DNA of 7,168 nt, from the NCBI GenBank assembly GCA_001897035.1, contig MKRS01000525.1, positions 1 through 7,168 of the forward strand. Reading direction: 5' to 3'. Position numbers and translations under genes: made by a program. Shown piece after piece: positions 1 to 5,283 of the stretch. The first letter of the stretch is position 1. Every line of letters begins with the position of its first letter. This DNA comes from Bacteroidales bacterium 45-6 (GTDB lineage: Bacteria; Bacteroidota; Bacteroidia; Bacteroidales; Dysgonomonadaceae). The notes below the pieces were generated by a model that searched no databases, was not told where the DNA came from, and saw only the letters and a list, made by a program, of their open reading frames with translations.

Positions 1-422
1 AAAATTGCATTGTCGGAAGCGATGGAAAGGTCGCAAACCACTTGCAAGACGTGTCCGCCGCCGATGGCATAGCCATTCACCATAGCAATCACCGGCTTTG
101 GAAGCGAGCGGATTTGCTTTTGCACTTCCAGCACTTGCAGGCGGGGAACCCCGTCCTTGCCGATGTAGCCGCCTTTCCCTTTCACGTTTTGGTCGCCTCC
201 GGCACAGAAGGCTTTGTCGCCAGCTCCAGTTAGCACCACCACATAGATCTCCTGATTCTCGTGGCAGATACGCAGCGCATCGCTGATTTCCTGCGTGGTG
301 GTGGGAGTGAAAGCATTTCGGTAGCGGGGACGGTTGATCGTGATCCGTCCGATACCTTCAAAATAGTCGAAGAGAATTTCTTCGTATTCCTTGATGGTTT
401 CCCATTGTCGAGTTGTTGACAT
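1..422 (-). CDS. menB: 1,4-dihydroxy-2-naphthoyl-CoA synthase MenB (N-terminal part, cut by window edge)
   Basis: MenB catalyses the Dieckmann-type ring closure of o-succinylbenzoyl-CoA to 1,4-dihydroxy-2-naphthoyl-CoA in cytosolic menaquinone synthesis. It belongs to the crotonase superfamily. About 140 codons are visible from the ATG at 420-422; family members are usually about 270-280 residues, so the C-terminal half lies beyond base 1. Visible landmarks are the start [20 protein letters not shown], the CoA-binding and oxyanion-hole segment FCAGGDQ (residues 72-78) followed by VKGKGGYIG, and the crotonase motif [10 protein letters not shown] (117-126). The GGDQ and GGGHVL combination separates MenB from ordinary enoyl-CoA hydratases. 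The frame is open throughout, and the start fits the family N-terminus. No Shine-Dalgarno sequence is visible, as is usual in Bacteroidota. A promoter lies directly upstream, so menB seems to begin its own transcript here; other men genes may follow off the left edge. The lid and C-terminal catalytic residues cannot be checked. Confidence 0.95.
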   Translation of the reverse strand, partial: MSTTRQWETIKEYEEILFDYFEGIGRITINRPRYRNAFTPTTTQEISDALRICHENQEIYVVVLTGAGDKAFCAGGDQNVKGKGGYIGKDGVPRLQVLEVQKQIRSLPKPVIAMVNGYAIGGGHVLQVVCDLSIASDNAI

Positions 423-455
423 AAATCGTTGTTTTGAGTTATCGTTGTTTACCTA

Positions 456-487
456 CAAAATTACATAAAATACCGGAACGGGGCAAC
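456..487 (-). promoter_or_regulatory. Predicted sigma-ABfr promoter for menB
   Basis: Read on the minus strand, TAATTTTG (456-463) matches the Bacteroidota -7 consensus TAnnTTTG exactly. GTTG (484-487) lies 20 nt upstream, which fits the -33 TTG element and its usual spacing. The transcription start would fall near 450, giving a leader of roughly 25-30 nt before the menB ATG at 422. The match is by eye; the element and spacing are seen, activity is inferred. Confidence 0.6.
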
Positions 488-511
488 GATGCGGTTTCGG
501 GTTGGAAATTT

Positions 512-525
512 AATTTTGCAAAATT
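512..525. repeat. Perfect 14-bp palindrome upstream of menB promoter
   Basis: AATTTTGCAAAATT is identical to its own reverse complement. Its centre is about 30 bp upstream of the menB -33 element, or about 69 bp before the predicted transcription start. It could be an operator or a protein-binding site, or a chance product of A/T-rich DNA. No regulator can be named from the sequence. Confidence 0.4.
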
Positions 526-572
526 CCATCCTTCAGTCCACACGGAATGGGTTATGGCATCCATTAGTAAAC

Positions 573-618
573 AAATGAGCAAGGTTGCACAAACATCGCT
601 TGCGTTCCTTACTCATTT
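573..618 (-). terminator. Likely terminator hairpin after the EF-G paralogue
   Basis: Bases 573-584 and 607-618 are complementary over 12 bp. In minus-strand RNA the single non-Watson-Crick position is a G-U wobble (opposite 580/611), whereas in plus-strand RNA it would be a C-A mismatch, so the hairpin favours the minus strand. The loop is 22 nt. The stem begins about 37 nt after the stop codon at 655. The descending arm ends in TTT and is followed by GTTTAC, which is T-rich but not a clean T-tract. It lies upstream of the menB promoter and would separate the two genes. Confidence 0.5.
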
Positions 619-654
619 CAAGTAAATGTATAAAAATGTAAAAAGAGAGAGAAT

Positions 655-2814
655 CTAATCTTCCACCATCGCCAATGCCTCGTATTCTTTCAGCAGCTTT
701 TCCTGCACATCTGTCGGCACAAGCTCATAGCCCGAATATTTCATGGCAAAGGAAGCCCTCCCGCCTGTGATGGAGCTAAGCGAAATGGAGTAGTTGGACA
801 TTTCTTTGAGAGGTACTTTGGCCAGCAGACGTTCCATTCCCTTGTCGCTTTCCATGCCCATGATGATGGCTCTGCGCCCTTGCATGTCGCTCATCACATC
901 GCCCAACTTGTCGCTCGGCACTGACACTTCCACATCGTAGATCGGTTCCAAAATTTTCGGCCCGGCAGCTTTGAAAGCCGTGCTGAAAGCATTGCGGCCA
1001 GCCAGCATAAACGAAATTTCGTTGGAGTCCACCGGGTGCATCTTGCCGTCGTAAACCACTACACGCACGTCCCGGGCATACGAACCCGTGAGCGGGCCTT
1101 GTTCCAACCGGGCCATGATTCCTTTGATGATGGCTGGAACAAACCGCGCATCAATAGCCCCGCCAACAATGCTGTTGACAAACACCAATTTGCCGCCCCA
1201 ATCCAAGTCAAAGGTTTGCACATCACGTGTCTGCACCTTGAATTCCTGCCCATTGAATTTGTAGCTTTCCGGCTGCGGCATTCCTTCGTAATAGGGTTCC
1301 ACGATCAGATGCACTTCGCCAAACTGTCCGGCACCGCCAGATTGTTTCTTGTGTCGATAATCGGCACGGGCTGCCTTGGTGATGGTTTCGCGGTAAGGAA
1401 TCTTGGGTTCCAAATATTGGATTTGAATCTTGTCGTCGGTTTCAATTCTCCACTTGAGGGTTTTCAGGTGAAATTCTCCTTGGCCATGAATGATTGTCTG
1501 TTTCAATTCCTTCGATTGTTCGATGATCCAGGTCGGATCTTCTTCGTGAAGGCGCAGCAAGGCTTCGTTCAGTTTCTCGGTATCTGCTTCGTTGACAGCT
1601 TTTATCGCCCTGCGAAATTTGGGTTCGGGAAATTTGATAAAGTTGAATTTGTTGTCCACCCCTTTTCCATTCAAAGTGTTTCCAGTACGCACATCTTTGA
1701 GTTTCACCGTTACGCCGATGTCGCCCGCCATCAAGGCATCCACTTTGGTGCGGATTTGCCCGGAAGCGACAAACAATTGCGACATACGCTCTTTTGAGCC
1801 ACGATCGGCATTGGCAAGGTCGTCGCCTTCTCTCACCGTTCCGCTCATCACTTTGAAATAAGAAACTTCGCCCACATGCGACTCCACTGTCGTCTTGAAG
1901 AAGAACAGGCTGGTAGGAGCTCCGGGATTGGGTGGAACTTCTTCCCCTTCGGTATTCTGCGGATGAGGCATTTTGTCAACACAAGGGACAACGTTTCCTA
2001 AGAACTCAAGCGAACGCCTCACGCACATGTCTTTTCCTGCCGAAACGCAGAAAACAGGAAACATATCTCTCGAAATAAGCCCCTTGCGGATTCCTTCGCG
2101 CATGTCGTCCTCGCTGAGACTGCCTTCTTCAAAAAACTTTTCCATCAAAGTCTCATCGTTTTCGGCAGCCGCCTCCACCAATTTCTGGTGCAGATCGTTG
2201 GCTTTTTCCAATTCGCTTTCCGGTATTTCCAACACATCCGGAACACCACCTTCGGGCTTCCACCGGTACAGTTTTCGTTTCAGAACGTCCACTACTGCAT
2301 TGAATTCCGAGCCGGCATTCACCGGATATTGTATTTGCACAGCCTTTGAGCCATAATGTTCATGAAGTTGAGAGACCACCTTTTCAAAATCAGCCTTCTC
2401 GTGATCCAACTGATTTACAATGAAGATCACGGGTTTGCGAAGTTTTTCTGTATATCGGAGTTGGTTGAGGGTTGTCACTTCCAGTCCACTCTGAGCATTG
2501 AGCACCACCAAGGCGGTGTCGGTGACGTTCAACGCCGTAACAACCGCACCTGCAAAATCGTCCGAATCGGGACAATCGATGAAGTTGAGCTTCCGCCCCT
2601 GCCATTCGATGTTAAACACGCTGGCCAGCACGGAGTAGCCATATTCTTTTTCTACCGGATGATGGTCGCTTACGGTGGATCCCTGCGACACACGGCCTCT
2701 GCGTTTTATAACTCCACCCTCGAAAAGCATTGCTTCCGCGAGAGTGGTTTTCCCAGAGCCAGAACCGCCCAAAATGGCAATGTTCTTGATTTCATCAGTT
2801 TGATATACTTTCAT
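655..2814 (-). CDS. fusA2: Elongation factor G paralogue, EF-G2/FusA2 type, with degenerate GTPase motifs
   Basis: A translocation-type GTPase-family protein of 719 residues, close to full-length EF-G (about 700), complete from ATG 2814 to TAA 655. Domains: G domain about 1-290, domain II about 300-375, domain III about 395-470 (with GQGEFHL 444-450), domain IV about 472-600, domain V about 620-700. The P-loop is intact (GGSGSGKT, 16-23). Other nucleotide motifs are altered: G2 ERGIT is EYGYS (57-61), G3 DTPGHVDF is DCPDSDDF (80-87) so both the Gly and the catalytic His are gone, and G4 NKxD is NQLD (134-137). The translocase part is well kept: QSGGAGQFG (491-499) and the domain IV tip His593 in HPVDS. 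Bacteroides EF-G2 and mycobacterial EF-G2 are known paralogues lacking ribosome-dependent GTPase activity; this one fits that class. It is not next to rpsL, rpsG or tuf, so it is unlikely to be the housekeeping fusA. Ribosome-protection proteins of the TetM type are an unlikely alternative because those keep G3. Confidence 0.9.
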   Translation of the reverse strand: MKVYQTDEIKNIAILGGSGSGKTTLAEAMLFEGGVIKRRGRVSQGSTVSDHHPVEKEYGYSVLASVFNIEWQGRKLNFIDCPDSDDFAGAVVTALNVTDTALVVLNAQSGLEVTTLNQLRYTEKLRKPVIFIVNQLDHEKADFEKVVSQLHEHYGSKAVQIQYPVNAGSEFNAVVDVLKRKLYRWKPEGGVPDVLEIPESELEKANDLHQKLVEAAAENDETLMEKFFEEGSLSEDDMREGIRKGLISRDMFPVFCVSAGKDMCVRRSLEFLGNVVPCVDKMPHPQNTEGEEVPPNPGAPTSLFFFKTTVESHVGEVSYFKVMSGTVREGDDLANADRGSKERMSQLFVASGQIRTKVDALMAGDIGVTVKLKDVRTGNTLNGKGVDNKFNFIKFPEPKFRRAIKAVNEADTEKLNEALLRLHEEDPTWIIEQSKELKQTIIHGQGEFHLKTLKWRIETDDKIQIQYLEPKIPYRETITKAARADYRHKKQSGGAGQFGEVHLIVEPYYEGMPQPESYKFNGQEFKVQTRDVQTFDLDWGGKLVFVNSIVGGAIDARFVPAIIKGIMARLEQGPLTGSYARDVRVVVYDGKMHPVDSNEISFMLAGRNAFSTAFKAAGPKILEPIYDVEVSVPSDKLGDVMSDMQGRRAIIMGMESDKGMERLLAKVPLKEMSNYSISLSSITGGRASFAMKYSGYELVPTDVQEKLLKEYEALAMVED

Positions 2815-2878
2815 GATTTTTTATTTTAAGGTTGAAAAATCAAAAAATTCGAAGAAAAAAGCGTTTTTTATTGTTACG

Positions 2879-2887
2879 CAAATTATA
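2879..2887 (-). promoter_or_regulatory. Tentative -7 element for fusA2
   Basis: On the minus strand this reads TATAATTTG, one base longer between TA and TTTG than the sigma-ABfr -7 consensus TAnnTTTG. No TTG lies at the expected distance upstream; the nearest is 29 nt away (2917-2919). A transcription start near 2872 would give a leader of about 57 nt. A weak -33 would suit an activator-dependent promoter. That is inference, and the call is weak in such A/T-rich DNA. Confidence 0.25.
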
Positions 2888-2970
2888 AATAAAAAAAATC
2901 ATAGAAAAAGATTTTCCAATGTTAGTAAGCACTGTTTTTCAACACAAATGGTTGGCTAAATATGAGATGC

Positions 2971-3015
2971 ATTTCGCGCAAAGGTCGCTGAGTTTTTCAC
3001 GCAGAGAGCACAAAG
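2971..3015. repeat. Degenerate CGCAAAG/CGCAGAG-type intergenic repeat
   Basis: The stretch contains imperfect short units: CGCAAAG (2977-2983), CGCTGAG (2986-2992), CGCAGAG (3000-3006) and GCACAAAG (3008-3015), separated by a TTTTT run. They occur in one orientation at irregular spacing. From memory, similar purine-rich heptamer strings are common between genes in many environmental bacteria and have no settled function. No coding potential is credible. Confidence 0.45.
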
Positions 3016-3056
3016 ATTCCAATTTGTTTTCTTTGCAAAACTTTGGCTTCATCCGC

Positions 3057-3086
3057 TTGTTATATCGACTCACGGTTGTAATTTTG
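3057..3086 (+). promoter_or_regulatory. Predicted sigma-ABfr promoter for hemW
   Basis: TAATTTTG (3079-3086) matches the -7 consensus TAnnTTTG exactly, with TTG (3057-3059) 19 nt upstream as the -33 element. Transcription would start near 3093, giving a leader of about 45 nt before the ATG at 3138. The -7 octamer is the same as the one proposed for menB on the other strand. Confidence 0.6.
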
Positions 3087-3137
3087 ACAATCCGAATTTC
3101 AACCATTCATATCTCACTCTTGATTGCTTATTAAACC

Positions 3138-4265
3138 ATGGCCGGTATCTATATTCACGTTCCTTTTTGCAAAACGCGCTGCATCTATTGCGATTTTTAT
3201 TCCAATACGGGCTTGGTTCACGAACCTTACCTGAACGCATTGCTTGCGGAAATAACCCTGCGTAAAGACTACCTGGGGGATGAATCTATCGACTCAATCT
3301 ATTTCGGAGGTGGAACTCCGTCGCAGTTGAGCATAGAGAGCCTGAGATTGGTTTTCGACAAATTGTTCCAAACCTTTGCCGTGAGCAGCAATGCAGAAAT
3401 CACGATAGAAGCCAACCCTGACGATTTGGACGAGCAATATGTGAAAGGGCTCAAACAATTACCGTTCAACAGGTTGAGCATGGGTGTACAGACATTCGAC
3501 GACGAAGCACTTCGTTTTCTGAAAAGACGGCACACCGGCTTACAAGCTTTGGATGTGGTGAAAAGGTGCCAGGATGCAGGTTTCACAAATATGAGCATCG
3601 ACTTGATGTATGGCCTCCCGAACCAAGGCTTGGATGACTTTGACAAGAATATCGAAAAGGTCTTAAAACTTGATATTCAGCACATATCGGCTTATCATTT
3701 AATTTACGAGAAAGGAACAAAATTGTTCCGGATGCTTTCGCAAAACGAGGTTCGCCCGGTGGACGAGGAAGTAAGTGTGCAGATGTTCTCCTTGCTGATT
3801 GGGCGGCTCAAAGAGGCTGGCTTCGAGCATTACGAGATATCCAATTTTGCGCGAAACGGCCTTTATTCGCGCCATAATACGTCCTACTGGAAAGGAGTTC
3901 CCTACATCGGATTAGGGCCTTCGGCCCACTCTTTTAACGGCGAAAATCGCCAGTGGAATATCTCCTCCCTCAACAAATACGTGGAGGCCCTGAAAGAAGA
4001 AAAGCTGAATGCCGAAGTGGAGGAACAAACTTCAGCTATCCGCTACAACGACTTTGTGATGACGGGATTACGAACTATGTGGGGAATCGATTTGGCGCGG
4101 TTAGAAGCCGATTTCGGCGAAAAAATGCTTAATTATTGTCTGAAAAATGCCCGCCGACATCTGAGAAGCGGATTACTGGAACAACGGGATCAGCAACTGG
4201 TGCTTTCTTCCGAAGGAATTTTTGTTTCGGACGGAATCATGAGCGACCTGATGTGGGTGGATTGA
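3138..4265 (+). CDS. hemW: HemW, radical SAM heme chaperone (coproporphyrinogen III oxidase-like)
   Basis: A 375-residue cytosolic radical SAM protein, the normal length for HemW. Cys11, Cys15 and Cys18 form the CxxxCxxC motif that binds the [4Fe-4S] cluster. It is followed by DF, where true HemN has a fourth nearby Cys (CxxxCxxCxC); this marks HemW rather than oxygen-independent coproporphyrinogen oxidase. Other landmarks are the SAM-binding YFGGGTP (55-61), EANPDD (91-96), RLSMGVQTF (112-120), DLMYGLPNQ (155-163), YEISNFAR (232-239), HNTSYW (246-251) and GLGPSAHSF (258-266). The region from about 300 on (VMTGLRTMWGI) is the HemW C-terminal domain. HemW is thought to bind heme and deliver it to respiratory-chain proteins; many genomes mis-annotate it as HemN. 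The ATG at 3138 gives the typical start MAGIYIHVPFC. The gene has its own promoter, is divergent from the EF-G paralogue and convergent with the DUF4249 gene, so it appears monocistronic. Confidence 0.95.
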   Translation: MAGIYIHVPFCKTRCIYCDFYSNTGLVHEPYLNALLAEITLRKDYLGDESIDSIYFGGGTPSQLSIESLRLVFDKLFQTFAVSSNAEITIEANPDDLDEQYVKGLKQLPFNRLSMGVQTFDDEALRFLKRRHTGLQALDVVKRCQDAGFTNMSIDLMYGLPNQGLDDFDKNIEKVLKLDIQHISAYHLIYEKGTKLFRMLSQNEVRPVDEEVSVQMFSLLIGRLKEAGFEHYEISNFARNGLYSRHNTSYWKGVPYIGLGPSAHSFNGENRQWNISSLNKYVEALKEEKLNAEVEEQTSAIRYNDFVMTGLRTMWGIDLARLEADFGEKMLNYCLKNARRHLRSGLLEQRDQQLVLSSEGIFVSDGIMSDLMWVD

Positions 4266-4270
4266 GAATT

Positions 4271-4318
4271 AGCAAATGAGATAATGTGCCAATACGGCAA
4301 TATGCCAATTGCGAGAAT
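4271..4318. repeat. Degenerate 8-bp tandem repeat after hemW
   Basis: Directly after the hemW stop the sequence divides into consecutive octamers: AGCAAATG, AGATAATG, TGCCAATA, CGGCAATA, TGCCAATT, GCGAGAAT. The three central units (4287-4310) are the most alike (consensus TGCCAATA). The octet GAGAATTA occurs at both ends (4264-4271 and 4313-4320). The stretch is noncoding and its function is unknown; it could be a decayed simple repeat. Confidence 0.4.
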
Positions 4319-4337
4319 TAATTCAATGACCCAATTC

Positions 4338-4390
4338 GCGCATGCTAACCGTGAAATGCGCAAGCCAGCCTCCCGTGCGGGCAGGGTTGG
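4338..4390. other. Two small hairpins in the convergent spacer
   Basis: The first has a perfect 6-bp stem, GCGCAT (4338-4343) with ATGCGC (4356-4361), around a 12-nt loop. The second is G/C-rich: CCAGCC (4365-4370) with GGTTGG (4385-4390), including one wobble, plus an inner CCC/GGG pairing. It is stronger in plus-strand RNA. Both lie between the convergent ends of hemW (4265) and the DUF4249 gene (4400) and might help end transcription. Neither is followed by a T-run, so a classical intrinsic terminator is not shown. Confidence 0.3.
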
Positions 4391-4399
4391 GTGAGGCAG

Positions 4400-5278
4400 C
4401 TATTCTTTCTTATAAACGGTGGAAGCCCTCGTGGTGGAATAAGCTGCAAAAAACCCGTGTGCATTTTGCGCTTCTCCTGCCGGAGCTATCTGCTTGATGT
4501 TGGTGCGCACATTGGCCGGTTGTCCTCCAAAAAGAGGATTTCGCCCCCAATATTCCTGAATCACATCGTTGATGAAATACATGTAATCTTCCGAAATTCC
4601 GCTTAGTTCCAGCGTCACTTTGTCGTTGTCGCGAAGCCTTTGACTGGGAATATCCTCCAGGTTCATCATCCTCACGTTGTCGAGGTAATATCCCTTGAAT
4701 ATTTCATCGCTGGCAATTCCCCACAATTGCATACTGTCGGTGACGCAAGTGTCGTTGCGGTAAGCCTTGACCAAATAATAATTTCGTTCGTTGGGCGGAT
4801 CCTGCATCCACACGTTCACTAACCAGCGGTTGCTACCGAAGCTTCGTTCCTTGTTCACGCTAATTTTATCCACCTGAAACTTTGTCGGAATGGTGGATGT
4901 TGCCTGAAACTGTTCCTTCACCCCATCGGCATTCATGTCCACGTTACTGATTGTAAGCGTATAAGTTCGACCAACCACGCCGAAATAGTCTGCCGACGTG
5001 CTGTACGCCCCCTTTTTGCCCGGGGCTTCCGTCAAGGTGATAGTGGATACGCCATCCGACAAGGTGACGGTGGCATCGGAGATTGGGTCAGCCGGTTTGT
5101 TGGAAAAATAATCGGCTGACTTCTTCAGGTAAACCGTGTGGGTGGTCGTGTCGGTGTTCACAACTCCTTCCACCACCAGCTCAGGTGCCATAGAGTCAAG
5201 CTTCAGGTTGATGTCTTCGGTGCAACTGGCAAAGCCAAAGGCAGCAAGAGCAACATAGATATATTTATAGAGACGCAT
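4400..5278 (-). CDS. DUF4249-family surface lipoprotein, TonB-receptor partner
   Basis: A 292-residue predicted lipoprotein, complete from ATG 5278 to TAG 4400. The signal peptide (MRLYKYIYVALAAFGFASC) has a short basic start, a hydrophobic core and a lipobox FASC with lipidated Cys19. The following TED puts acidic residues just after the Cys, which resembles the Bacteroidota lipoprotein export signal for display on the cell surface. The rest looks like the DUF4249 family: an N-terminal beta-rich part with VYLKKSADYF (49-58) and GRTYTLTI (103-110), and a C-terminal part ending in NPLFGGQPANVRTNI and GFFAAYS, typical of the family. DUF4249 genes are regularly found beside TonB-dependent receptors. 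Here only 5 nt separate it from the receptor stop, so co-transcription and a joint role in binding or uptake are likely. Substrate and molecular function are unknown. The family assignment rests on remembered patterns, not a search. Confidence 0.8.
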   Translation of the reverse strand: MRLYKYIYVALAAFGFASCTEDINLKLDSMAPELVVEGVVNTDTTTHTVYLKKSADYFSNKPADPISDATVTLSDGVSTITLTEAPGKKGAYSTSADYFGVVGRTYTLTISNVDMNADGVKEQFQATSTIPTKFQVDKISVNKERSFGSNRWLVNVWMQDPPNERNYYLVKAYRNDTCVTDSMQLWGIASDEIFKGYYLDNVRMMNLEDIPSQRLRDNDKVTLELSGISEDYMYFINDVIQEYWGRNPLFGGQPANVRTNIKQIAPAGEAQNAHGFFAAYSTTRASTVYKKE

Positions 5279-5283
5279 TGTTG

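Larger units (their letters stand above)
2815..3137. other. A/T-rich divergent intergenic region between fusA2 and hemW
   Basis: This 323-bp stretch separates the divergent starts of the EF-G paralogue and hemW. The left half (2815-2920) is extremely A/T-rich with several poly-A and poly-T runs; it forms the leader and probable promoter region of the EF-G gene. The middle (2971-3015) carries a degenerate CGCAAAG-type repeat. The right part contains the hemW promoter. A plus-strand open frame at 2919-3134 has no recognisable protein features and covers these elements, so I do not call it a gene. Confidence 0.7.

Noticed and set aside
434..625. Small plus-strand open frame between menB and the EF-G paralogue
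   Set aside because: It overlaps the menB promoter, the palindrome and the terminator hairpin, and its product has no recognisable features.
1036..1797. Long plus-strand open frame (253 codons) inside the EF-G paralogue
   Set aside because: It lies entirely antisense to a clearly conserved gene, and its product shows no recognisable domain or signal. It is a shadow frame.
655..2814. Tetracycline ribosome-protection protein (TetM/TetQ type)
   Set aside because: Those proteins keep the DTPGHMDF G3 motif and are shorter. Degenerate G3 plus EF-G-like domains III-V point to EF-G2.
2831..2943. Inverted repeat GTTGAAAAA / TTTTTCAAC with about 95 bp between the arms
   Set aside because: Nine mostly A/T base pairs at that distance in A/T-rich DNA are expected by chance, and no element lies between the arms.
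2919..3134. Small plus-strand open frame upstream of hemW
   Set aside because: It covers the repeat and the hemW promoter and ends just before hemW. Its product reads like translated intergenic repeat.
3138..4265. HemN (oxygen-independent coproporphyrinogen III oxidase)
   Set aside because: The fourth Cys of the HemN CxxxCxxCxC motif is absent (Phe20 instead), the length is about 375 rather than about 450 residues, and HNTSYW fits HemW.
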